Of a stretch of 64,000 nucleotides of DNA, positions 8,705 through 18,100 are shown in pieces. The position numbers and the translations under genes were made by a program. Within the stretch, counting starts at the first letter, position 1. Every line of letters starts with the position of its first letter. The stretch is from Sanguibacter suaedae. Its GTDB lineage: Bacteria > Actinomycetota > Actinomycetes > Actinomycetales > Cellulomonadaceae. Below the pieces are notes generated by a model that did no database searches, had not been told where the DNA came from, and was given only the letters and a program-made list of their open reading frames with translations. The DNA lies in assembly GCF_016342785.1 (NCBI RefSeq), contig NZ_JAEINH010000005.1, positions 191,076 through 255,075 on the forward strand, read 5' to 3'.

Positions 8705-11700
8705 TTCTCCAGGAGGGCGTCGCTGAGCGTGGGGCTATCGAGCGGAAGGACGGTCCATCCTGCGCTGACGAGGTCGGTGCGGTCTGTGTGGTCGAGGTCG
8801 TGGTCGAGTGCGACCTTCAGGGTGGGCCAGCACACGAAGACGGGGATCCCGTCTTCGACTTCTTCGCCGACCTCTGGCGCGGGGAGGCCGGCCCGTTCGA
8901 GCTGGACGAGCACCTCCCGTTCAGAGGCAGACAGGGGTGCGTGGCCCCCGGTTGCGGCGGGGTCGGCTTCGAGGATCACTCGCCACTCGTGGGCGAGGTC
9001 CACTCGTGGGCTTTGTCCGAGGGATGCGGCGGGGGTTCCGGTTGCTCCGAGGTCGATCTGGCTCAGGGCGCCGAGGACTGTGGTGTGCGTGCGTAGGTTG
9101 ATGGCGTTCGACAGGTGGATCCAGCGCTGCCACGCGGCTCGGTGGTCGGGGCCGGTGACGGCTTCGTCGCGGTCGTCGAGGAGGATGGCGAGCTCGACGT
9201 TGCTGGTCTGCTCCTCCCCCTGTGCCCGGGCGAGGAGCACGAGCGGCCCTTCTCGCCATCTCCATGCGGCTGTCGTTCCCGTGATGTCGGGTTCTCCGAG
9301 GAGGTGGTGTGCGGCGTGCGTCTCGAGCGGTGTGTCGGCGTCGAGCATGCACTGATCAGCCATGGGCGCGAAGAACCACGGCAGGGTGTCGGCGAGCTGT
9401 CTCGTGCCGGTGGTGTCGGTCTTCTGGATCCATGCCATGAGGAATCCGATCGCTCCTCCGTTGGCGGCTTCGACAGCGGATGGCGGGAAGGTGAATCCGG
9501 CTTCCATGAGGACTTCGACGGTGTGCGAGGAGAGCCACGACGGAGCGAGCCCGTGCCCGGACCCGACGCCCGCTCCCGCCGTCTCGCTCGCTTCGAGGTC
9601 GGCGTGGGTGAGCGCAAGGACGACGTACCCCTCGTCGCGCAGCCCGGCACGCTTCTCGGAGTCGACGGCGATGATGTTGTGCGTTGGGCTCGCGTGGTAG
9701 AAGTGCCCGTCGGTGAAGATCGCCACGCGAGGGACGTTGGGGTCGTCGCAGCGCAGCACGAAGTCGGGCTTGACCGGTCCGAGGGGCAGCTCTGGCTCGA
9801 AGGACCAACGTCGTTGGCCGCCTGGGATGGTGATCTGCAGGGTGTTGCCGTGCGGCCCTGGAAGTTCTTTGACGGTGGCGCCGAGGGCTTGGAGTCGTCG
9901 TGTGAACAGGGTGCGGAACCGGATCTCGAGCGGCGAGGCGTGGGCTCCGCTCGGCGGCTCGATCTCGGTGACGTTCCACCCTGATGCGTCGCCGGGGGCC
10001 ACGGCGTGGGGATCGTCGTCCTGACCGTCAGGGCCTGGCGTTCCACCGAGCAGGATGTCTCGGAGGTGACGTTCGGCGACGGTGCGCGAGACGGTGTCCG
10101 GCCGGTTGTCGGCGAAGGGCAGCAGGCACCGGTGGCAGGCGAGGCGGGACTCCTGCGAGCAGGGACAGTCGCGGAGGATCTGCCATGCGGTGGTGAGCAC
10201 GTCCCACATCGTGTGGTGATCGCTCAGACCTGCGAGGTACCCGGTGCCGCCGGGGACCGAGTCGTGGAGGAGCAGGGCCCTCGCGGTCTGGCCCCCCGGG
10301 CCACCGGCGGTGGGTGGCAGTGGGTCGGCGATGAGCGACACCGTGATGTGGTCTGGCGAGCCGCCGAGGCGTTCGCGCAATCCCAGCATGACCGCGGCCG
10401 AGAGACTGGGTTCGGCGAACGTGTCCGCGCTGGTCACGGAGTGGGGTAGTCGGATGACGAGCCCTTGGGTCCGCAGGCTTCGGGAGAGCATGAGGTCGAC
10501 TGTGCTCTCCTGGGCACTCGTCCGGTAGACGCACCAGGGTTTGTGCTCACGCGTGTTGTTGGTGCCGTCCCCTGAGCTGAGGTGACCGCAGGCCGCGCAG
10601 ACTCGGAACCCGCCGACTGGGCACTCGTTCCCGGCCACCGCGAAGGTGGATCCGAGTCCTGCGAGCTTGCCGGTGTTGAACCAACGCACGTCGAGGTGGC
10701 TGAGGTATTTCACGCCGAAGTCGTAGCCGTCCACGAACCACTGCTTGACGATGGTGGTCGGGTCGATGTCTGCGGCGACGACGATGCTGTATCTCTGGCG
10801 AACGCGTTCGTCGCGGGCGTCACTAATGGCGGCCTCGTCGCGGCGCACCTCGGCGGAGACGCGCCGCAGCTCGAGCGCTCTGACGCGTTGCTTGGCGTCG
10901 GCGATGTCCAGGGAGAGGCAGCGCGGGCACTGCGTCGGTGCTGGCTGGGTGGTGTGGATCTCCTGGGCGTACCCGCAGCACGGGCACAGCGACCAGTCGC
11001 GGACGTCTTGTCCGTCGGGGCCGAGGTCGACGGTGTCGACGACGATCTCCATCCCCCGGGCGTAGAAGGTCGACCCGGGGGCGAGCTCGCGGAGCGCGTT
11101 CGCGGAGGAGCGCTGGTAGTCGTAGGCCTCGCTCTCGAACTTGCCGCTGTCAGGGTCGATCCAGGTCAGCGCGACATCGAGGGTCACCGAGTCGTCGAGG
11201 AGCGTGTAGTTGGGGAGGATTCCGTACTCCTCGAGGACGGCGATCCAGTGATCGCCCCGGAGGTCCTTGAGCTGGGCGCGGAGCAGCCGAAGCGTGCCCG
11301 CAGCGGACTTGGCCGCAGCCTTGTCATCGTCGTTCGCCGCGGGGAGGTCCGCGGCGACGTTGAGCTTGGGCAGGGCCTTCTCCAGCGCCGCGATCTGGTG
11401 CTTGAGGTCTTGCACCGCGAGGTTCCACCGCGCGGAAGCGGTCTCGAGGTGCAGGCGGATTCCGCTCGACCCTGTGTCGGCGGAGGGCGTGGCCCAGCGC
11501 CGCAAGAGTGCCACCGCATCGTCGCCGAGATCGGAGAAGGCGCCGAGGAACGTATCGAGGCGTTGTTCGGCTTCTGTCTCAGCGACGGTGGCGAGCTCCC
11601 CGAGGAAGGTCCCGGGGTCGGTCTTGCTGATGGCGGCGGTCGCCTTCTTGGGGTGGGGGCGTGCCCTGTCGCGCGCGAAGGCGTCGACCAGGTGGGCGGT

Positions 11701-14700
11701 GTACTGGCGGCGGAGGATCTCTTCGGCTGACAGGTAGGTGGCGGGAGGTCGCACCTGGCCGTTGATCATCGACAGGGGGTCACCGAGCCGCGGGAGGTGC
11801 TCGCCGCGTCCGGTGACGAACGCCAACGACAGGGCGTTGCCGGTGAGGCGCCCGGCTCGTCCGATGCGTTGCAGGTAGGAGGCGACGGTGCGTGGGAGCG
11901 ATGAGAGGAGGACTGTCGAGAGGTCCCCGATGTCGATCCCCATCTCGAGTGTCGGGGTCGCGACGAGGACGTTCGGAGCGTCCGGGCTTGCTTCCCCGAC
12001 CTTGAACTCGTTCTCATACCGCAGCCGTGTCTCGTCGTCGAGGAGGCTGGAGTGCTCTCGGGCGACGATCCGGCGCATGTCGGCGGAGGCATAGAGGGTG
12101 CGGTAGAAGTTGGTGTCCTGGCGTTCGGGGCGGATACGGCCGGGACACCGGCCGAGCATGCACGGTGCGCCGTCCATCTGTCCGTGGACCTCGACGGTCA
12201 CGGGTACCTGGTGCCGGCACGTGTCGCAGACGAGGAGGTGCCTGCCCGCGGCAAGATCCTCGTCGGTTGTGGGGTGGACGACGACGCCGCTGGCCGGGAT
12301 CGCGTACACGGTACCGGTCTTGGTGGGGAGAGCCGTGAGCACGCCCTCTCGCGTGAGTGCGTCGAGGAGCTGGCGGGCGAGGACTCCAGCGAAGTGCACG
12401 GGAACCGAGAGGGTGCGCGCGGTCCACTGGGTGTACCAGCTCTGCGGGCTGGTGACGGAGTCCAGGAGCGGATCCTTGGTTCCTGTGGCCGGTCCGGTGC
12501 GCGGGAAGGCTGGGGCGGAGCGTCCCGGCGGGAATGCGGGCATCCCTTGGTTCTTGGTGCGCCCGCCCCACAGGCGGTATCTGTTGCCGTCCTCGCCGAT
12601 GTACTTGGCAAACCACTCGTGCTGGATCGCTCCGCGCTCGCGCATGCGCTCGAGGGTCCCGCGGACCCACCGGACCAGATCGGCGTCGCCAACGGTGACG
12701 AGGCCTTCACCGAGGTGTTCTTGGCTCGACCCATCGGTGAGGACACGACGCCCGATGGTTGCGAGCCGCGCGGGAGTACCTGCTTCGACGCCGATGGCTA
12801 CCGACCCGGTGGCCTCGAGCGTGCGCCCGATGCGCGAGAAGAGGCCGACCTCGAGGATGGTGTCGAACAGCACTCGGCGCCGGACGTTCTTTCGCACCCC
12901 AACCGGAATGGTGAGCTGCCGGTCTGCCGTCCAGAACGTCTTGAAGCCGGTGGTGTCGACGAGATCGGGGTGCAGCATGCGGTATCGGCGGAAGGGGTCG
13001 TCACCGGCTTGTCGCATGGCTTCGTCGACGATCTCGTCGACGGATCGGGGCATGTCTCCGACGGCTGCGCGGAGTACTGCGCGCATGGTGAGTGTGTGGG
13101 ATCGCGCTTCGACGAACCCGGCGCGGTGTGCGGCGTCCTGGACTGAGTCGGTGAAGACGAGGGCCTTCTTCTCTGCGGCGTCGAGCTGGGCGTCTCCGAA
13201 GAGCGTCGAGAGGGTCACGGAGAGCAGGGTGGCGATCGCGGATCCGAGGAAGCGGATTCCGTCGCGTTGCTGGCAGGAGGGGCAGTGGTCCTTCATGGAG
13301 AGGTCGTCTGCGTCTGGTCCCACCTGGGTGAGGACGGGGAGGATCCAGCCGTCGAGCAGGTCGGGGTCGTCGTCGGCGGGGGGCGCGGTGAGGAAGGTGC
13401 GCTGGCGGACATGGAGCCAGGCGAGGTTGGTGGTCTCCGGGTCTGGTCCGGCCTCGTTGAAGAGCGAGTGGTCGGCTTCTCCGGGTGCGAAGAGCAGCGC
13501 GCGGAACCGTCCTTTGCGTGATGCGTGGTTGCGGCGGATCGACGTGTCGTCCGTGTGCAGGTCGTGACCGACGGGTGCGAGCTCGACGCCCCATCCTGAG
13601 CGCCCGCAGTGCCGGCAGTACAGGGCGGGAAAGGCGGGGCGTCCTTCCCATGCGAAGGCGTCGGACTCCCCCAGTTCCACTCCCCCGTCGTCGCTCCACA
13701 GATATTTGGTGGTCGCGGCGGCGACACGGTCGATTCGGGTGAGCTCACGCACCCACATGTGGAGGTCCACGGTGAGCGCTGGGCGCCCGGAGATGGCGCG
13801 GACGTGCGAGAGGGCGGCGGTGAGGTGCACGAGCATCGCGAGGGCGTGCTCCGTGGTGATCGTCGTGCGGTGTTCGAGGAACAGCTCGTCGGCGAGGACG
13901 TCGAGGGCCTGGGCTTCGGAGGTAGCTCGCACGAGCTGCTGCACGGCGGGATGCGCTTTGGCGAGGTCGAGGAGTGACACGGAGCCAGCACCAATAAGGG
14001 CATGAAGTGTTGCTTGGTCGACGCCGAAGGCGGCAGCAAGGAACGTCGTGGCGAGGTCAGGGCTGTCGTGGACTGCGTCGAGCTTCTCGATCAGCTCGGG
14101 GTGGTCGAGGTCCGCGAGGGCGACGGGGCTCAGTCCTGCGGCGCGCACGCGGTGCGCAGCGGCGGCGTCTGCCCATCCGTCGAGGGTGAGTCTGGATTCT
14201 CCGACGACTGTGGTCGCGTCGAAGGTCTCACCGAAGACGGTGGTCGCGAAGTCGAGCATGACTTGCGGGTCGCCTTTGTCGCCGAGCGTCGCCGATGTGG
14301 CGATGGGCGTGATGCGACCGAGTGGGCGCGCGTGGTCTTCCGCTGAGAGGCCGGCTGCGTCGAGGGCATGGGCATCCGTGGGCCAGGACGCTTTGAGGGT
14401 GATACCGAGGCGCCGCAGCAGCATGGCGACGTCGGTGCCTTGCGCTCCGTCGTAGGTGTGGAACTCGTCGAGGACGAGGTACTGGAGCGACGTGGCGCTC
14501 TGCTGCCAGAGGTGGTGATCTTCGTGGCGGAGCAGGAGCTGGTCGAGCATCTTGTAGTTGGTGAGCAGGATGTCTGGCGGGGTGTCGCGGATGACGACAC
14601 GGTCGGTGATGAGGCCCTCGGCGGTGACGACGGTGCGGACTTCGTCCTGCTGCCCCGTGTAGAGGGCGGCAGTCACACCGGCGAGCTCGGGGCGTGTGGT

Positions 14701-15180
14701 GATGAGCTCTGCCAGGCGGGCGGCTTGGTCGTTGGCGAGGGCGTTCATCGGGTAGAGGATGAGCGCTTTGATGCCGGGAGTGTTGTTGCGGCGCGCGCGG
14801 AGCACGTGGTCGAGGATTGGGAAGAGGAATGCCTCCGTCTTCCCCGACCCTGTGCCGGTCGTCACGAGAGTTGGCTCAGGGCGGCGTGGTTGGCCTGCGG
14901 GGGTGATGCTCACGAGCCTGCTGAACGCTTCAGCTTGGTGCCGGTACGGCGGGTAGGGCAACTCCCACGACAACAACCGGTCCCATCCGGGCGGGGCTGG
15001 TTGAAAGGGCAGCCGGAGCCGAAGGTAGGGGCCTTTGAAGATGCCGGAGGCCGGCTCGGTGAGGAAGTCGTGCAGGGCGCGGCGGGCGTCTGCATCGGCG
15101 AGGGCGAAGGTTGTGGTCAGGTAGTCGAGGAGGCCCGACTGGATTTGCTCAGCCTGCCGGGTGGGCAGCAGCTCGCTCAT
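8701..15180 (-). CDS. Giant DEAD/DEAH helicase with DUF1998 and nuclease-like C-terminus (DrmA/DrmB- and DruE-like)
   Basis: The product has 2159 residues. The SF2 helicase core has Walker A TGTGSGKT at 108-115, DEFH at 238-241, SATLG at 296-300 and the second RecA half (TPTLEMGIDIG, about 1078; QRIGRAG, about 1103). Several CxxC pairs follow and suggest zinc sites. The DUF1998 module has PGGTGYL and the Cys cluster CPCSQESRLACHRC near 1673. From about 1750 a Vsr/DUF559-like fold appears (KPDFVL about 1806, IFTDGHFYH about 1820). This is the architecture of Druantia DruE, or of DISARM DrmA and DrmB joined in one chain. It is fourth-base coupled to both neighbours. Role in phage defence is inferred from family and operon. 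Confidence 0.88.
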   Translation of the reverse strand: MSELLPTRQAEQIQSGLLDYLTTTFALADADARRALHDFLTEPASGIFKGPYLRLRLPFQPAPPGWDRLLSWELPYPPYRHQAEAFSRLVSITPAGQPRRPEPTLVTTGTGSGKTEAFLFPILDHVLRARRNNTPGIKALILYPMNALANDQAARLAELITTRPELAGVTAALYTGQQDEVRTVVTAEGLITDRVVIRDTPPDILLTNYKMLDQLLLRHEDHHLWQQSATSLQYLVLDEFHTYDGAQGTDVAMLLRRLGITLKASWPTDAHALDAAGLSAEDHARPLGRITPIATSATLGDKGDPQVMLDFATTVFGETFDATTVVGESRLTLDGWADAAAAHRVRAAGLSPVALADLDHPELIEKLDAVHDSPDLATTFLAAAFGVDQATLHALIGAGSVSLLDLAKAHPAVQQLVRATSEAQALDVLADELFLEHRTTITTEHALAMLVHLTAALSHVRAISGRPALTVDLHMWVRELTRIDRVAAATTKYLWSDDGGVELGESDAFAWEGRPAFPALYCRHCGRSGWGVELAPVGHDLHTDDTSIRRNHASRKGRFRALLFAPGEADHSLFNEAGPDPETTNLAWLHVRQRTFLTAPPADDDPDLLDGWILPVLTQVGPDADDLSMKDHCPSCQQRDGIRFLGSAIATLLSVTLSTLFGDAQLDAAEKKALVFTDSVQDAAHRAGFVEARSHTLTMRAVLRAAVGDMPRSVDEIVDEAMRQAGDDPFRRYRMLHPDLVDTTGFKTFWTADRQLTIPVGVRKNVRRRVLFDTILEVGLFSRIGRTLEATGSVAIGVEAGTPARLATIGRRVLTDGSSQEHLGEGLVTVGDADLVRWVRGTLERMRERGAIQHEWFAKYIGEDGNRYRLWGGRTKNQGMPAFPPGRSAPAFPRTGPATGTKDPLLDSVTSPQSWYTQWTARTLSVPVHFAGVLARQLLDALTREGVLTALPTKTGTVYAIPASGVVVHPTTDEDLAAGRHLLVCDTCRHQVPVTVEVHGQMDGAPCMLGRCPGRIRPERQDTNFYRTLYASADMRRIVAREHSSLLDDETRLRYENEFKVGEASPDAPNVLVATPTLEMGIDIGDLSTVLLSSLPRTVASYLQRIGRAGRLTGNALSLAFVTGRGEHLPRLGDPLSMINGQVRPPATYLSAEEILRRQYTAHLVDAFARDRARPHPKKATAAISKTDPGTFLGELATVAETEAEQRLDTFLGAFSDLGDDAVALLRRWATPSADTGSSGIRLHLETASARWNLAVQDLKHQIAALEKALPKLNVAADLPAANDDDKAAAKSAAGTLRLLRAQLKDLRGDHWIAVLEEYGILPNYTLLDDSVTLDVALTWIDPDSGKFESEAYDYQRSSANALRELAPGSTFYARGMEIVVDTVDLGPDGQDVRDWSLCPCCGYAQEIHTTQPAPTQCPRCLSLDIADAKQRVRALELRRVSAEVRRDEAAISDARDERVRQRYSIVVAADIDPTTIVKQWFVDGYDFGVKYLSHLDVRWFNTGKLAGLGSTFAVAGNECPVGGFRVCAACGHLSSGDGTNNTREHKPWCVYRTSAQESTVDLMLSRSLRTQGLVIRLPHSVTSADTFAEPSLSAAVMLGLRERLGGSPDHITVSLIADPLPPTAGGPGGQTARALLLHDSVPGGTGYLAGLSDHHTMWDVLTTAWQILRDCPCSQESRLACHRCLLPFADNRPDTVSRTVAERHLRDILLGGTPGPDGQDDDPHAVAPGDASGWNVTEIEPPSGAHASPLEIRFRTLFTRRLQALGATVKELPGPHGNTLQITIPGGQRRWSFEPELPLGPVKPDFVLRCDDPNVPRVAIFTDGHFYHASPTHNIIAVDSEKRAGLRDEGYVVLALTHADLEASETAGAGVGSGHGLAPSWLSSHTVEVLMEAGFTFPPSAVEAANGGAIGFLMAWIQKTDTTGTRQLADTLPWFFAPMADQCMLDADTPLETHAAHHLLGEPDITGTTAAWRWREGPLVLLARAQGEEQTSNVELAILLDDRDEAVTGPDHRAAWQRWIHLSNAINLRTHTTVLGALSQIDLGATGTPAASLGQSPRVDLAHEWRVILEADPAATGGHAPLSASEREVLVQLERAGLPAPEVGEEVEDGIPVFVCWPTLKVALDHDLDHTDRTDLVSAGWTVLPLDSPTLSDALLEK

Positions 15181-18100
15181 GCCTGAGCCGCCTCGAGATC
15201 TACGGCCTGACCCTGCTCTTCGAGGATCCGCTCGAAGTGTGTGTAGGCAGCTCGCATGTCTGCTTCTCGATCAAGAAAGGTGAAAGGCAGCTCGTAGACG
15301 TAGGTGTTGCCTGCCGGGTTCGTGGCGGTGCGCTCCTCGAGGGTGAGCGCGTCGCCCTTCTTCCGCCAGGCAGTGCGGACCGGTGTCGGGACAAGACGAC
15401 CGTTGGCGTCGTAGAGGTAGTCGTTGCGGTCGTAACCGACGAGGACAGGGAACTGAGTGCGGTAGATCGAACACAGCTCGTCAGCGGTGACACCCAGCAT
15501 GAGGGCAACGATCGCGTCGATCTCGACAAGAGCTTGGCGGCGGTCGATGGCGCGGCGGAGGGGGGTGTCGGAGGTCCAACGAGAGCCGACATCGCCAAGA
15601 GCTTCCGTGAGGCCACTTTTCGCGTGACCGATTATAGCCCATTGATCGCGGGAGAAGGCGCCATCATAGGCTCCTTCCCATAAGTCCGCATAGGCCTCGC
15701 TCACGCAGTTCAAGCGAAGCGACCTCAAACGTAGATTAGCACCGAACACGTGATCACCCACATAGGGCAACCGGCTTGCAGAGCCAATTCGGATCGTCGA
15801 CTTGGGGGCAACCCGAATAGCAAAATCACTGAGCAATGATGACATAAAACCAGCAATTCCAGCCAGAGCAGCACCCGTGCCGCCGGGAAGCCCAGCCGAG
15901 TAGATTCCATCGACGTGCGCCGCGCCCGGCGGGATCATCGAAGGAATCAATGTTCGTTCACCAGTGTTGGCCGCCATGCAACGCCAGGCGACGCGGTAGT
16001 GGTCGCGGGCGGGGTTGGGTTCTTCTTCGGTGCCCCAGTCGGTGTAGGCGACGTCGTACTCGTAGTCGTCGCCCGCACGCTTGTAGGACGTGACCGGGAT
16101 CGCGTCGGGAGCCAGGGTCTCGAAGTCTGTCGCCGACCAGTCGAGGTGGTGAAGCAACGTGGAGTTTGGATTCTTATATAGAGGGGTAGCAACATACAAG
16201 TGTGGACCCTGGAGGATCACGTCATCCCATGAGCCAGGGGCGCCCCACCGCGACTCAAAATAGCCCTTGGTGCGGTCGTTCTTCTCGTGCCAGCCGGACG
16301 AAAACTTCAGATCGAGAGTTCCGATGCGCGGCGCCTTCGAGAGCTTGCCCAGCACATCAGATACCGATCTATTGACGGTGTACAGCATGCGAGTGCGCAT
16401 GACAGGGACATCCGTCGACTCGAGGACGGCGTGCCAGGTCTTCAAGACCGCCTCGTCCACGGTGATGACGCGACCAACGTGCGGCCGCTGATCCCACTTT
16501 CCTTCATCATCCTTAATTCCAGGCTCTACGCCATCGCCGTTGTGGGAAAGCGACCTACCGACCATGTCCGGATGATATAGAGATACCGCATGCAAGAAAC
16601 TTACTGATTCCCGCTCCGGACCGTAAACATTCACTCCGTAAGTCTTCTGATGCTGTATTTCGAACAGGCTGAGCTCATTAATGAACTGCCAATGGCGCCG
16701 AGTGCGCCGGTACACCGCAGACCGCAGCAATCCAGCTTTTTCGTCTGTGAAGTGTGATTCTAGGTGAATCAACACCTGGACCCCCGTTGGCGCCCCATGA
16801 CGCCATACCTTCTCCATGAAGCAGCGGTAGAGGTCGGGTTGCAAACCTGCTAGATGCGGATATTCCAACTCAGATCCCACGAATGCTGCAGTTGCTGTAA
16901 CCTCGCTCGTCTCGTCGAGAACCAAGTCCTTGATCCCCGGGACGGTCAGAGTCTCGACGCGCTTTATCGCGCGGACCCGTTCGCTGGGTTTGAGCTCCAG
17001 CTGCCACCAGGGGTCGCCCTCAGCAAGCAGGGCGTCCACGTCGGAACGTGGCCGCACCCACGGCGGGTTCCCGACCTGGAGGTCGAACCCGCCGCGCGCG
17101 AAGACGGTTGCGAAGTCGAGCTCCCAGTGGAAGAAGCCCTGCTGGGCGGCGATACGCTCCGTGACCTGGAGCCACGGGTGGCGGGTCAGCACGCCCTCGA
17201 CGTCGCGGGCACCGACAAAGCGCCGCTCGAGCTCCTCTGCCTCACCCAGCTCGTCCCAGCTCAGGCTAGACCCGAAGGTCGAGGACTGGCGGGGCTTCGC
17301 CAGCGCGGACTCCGAGTGGGACCCGAGGAGCTCCTGCAGGCCGGCGATCCACTGATCAACGGTGGGCGGCGCGACAAGGAGCTCCCCACCATCAGTCGTC
17401 ACACGGCGCGCGTCCTCAGTCAGTGGCCAGAACCACAGGGCACACCAGGCATCCATGACTCGGCGCAGTCGCTGATAGGAGCCGTCACGGTCAGCGAGCG
17501 CCTCCTCGATCTCCTCCCGGCTGACGACCGGGCCGCTGTCAGACCCTGCGCCGGTCGTGTCACGGCCCCACACGTCGATCGAGCGGCGGATGGCGTCCTC
17601 AGCGATCTGGCGACGACGCAGGGCCAGCTGCCACAGCTCCTCGACGCGGTAGCCGAGGATGACCAAGGCGTCCAGCTGCTTCTTCGTGGGCTTGGTGAGA
17701 ACAGACTTGCGCCACATGTTCAGCGCCGCACGGGCGTCCGGCGCCAGGTCCTTGGCTTCCTTCGCTTCGGTGGCCGACCCCCAACCAGCGGCAGGGAGCA
17801 AGAAGTGGTGGATCCGACCGGAAACCTCGGGGCCGACGGTGCCCTTCTCAGCATCAGCGGCGAGCGACACTACGCTCGCCTCGGTCGCAGCAGTCTTCAA
17901 CCACGACTTCGCGACGACCTGCGCGAGGGAATAGGTGGCGCGGCGGGCGCCGATGAGGGAGTTGCCACGGCGCAGGTGCAGACCGAACCATGGCGCCTGC
18001 AATCCGGCGACCATCGTGTCGAGCCAGAGCGAGATCTCGGCGAGCTCGATCGCGGTCGCGTTGAGGTCCACCCCGTACACGTTGTGCAGTGCGATGTACG

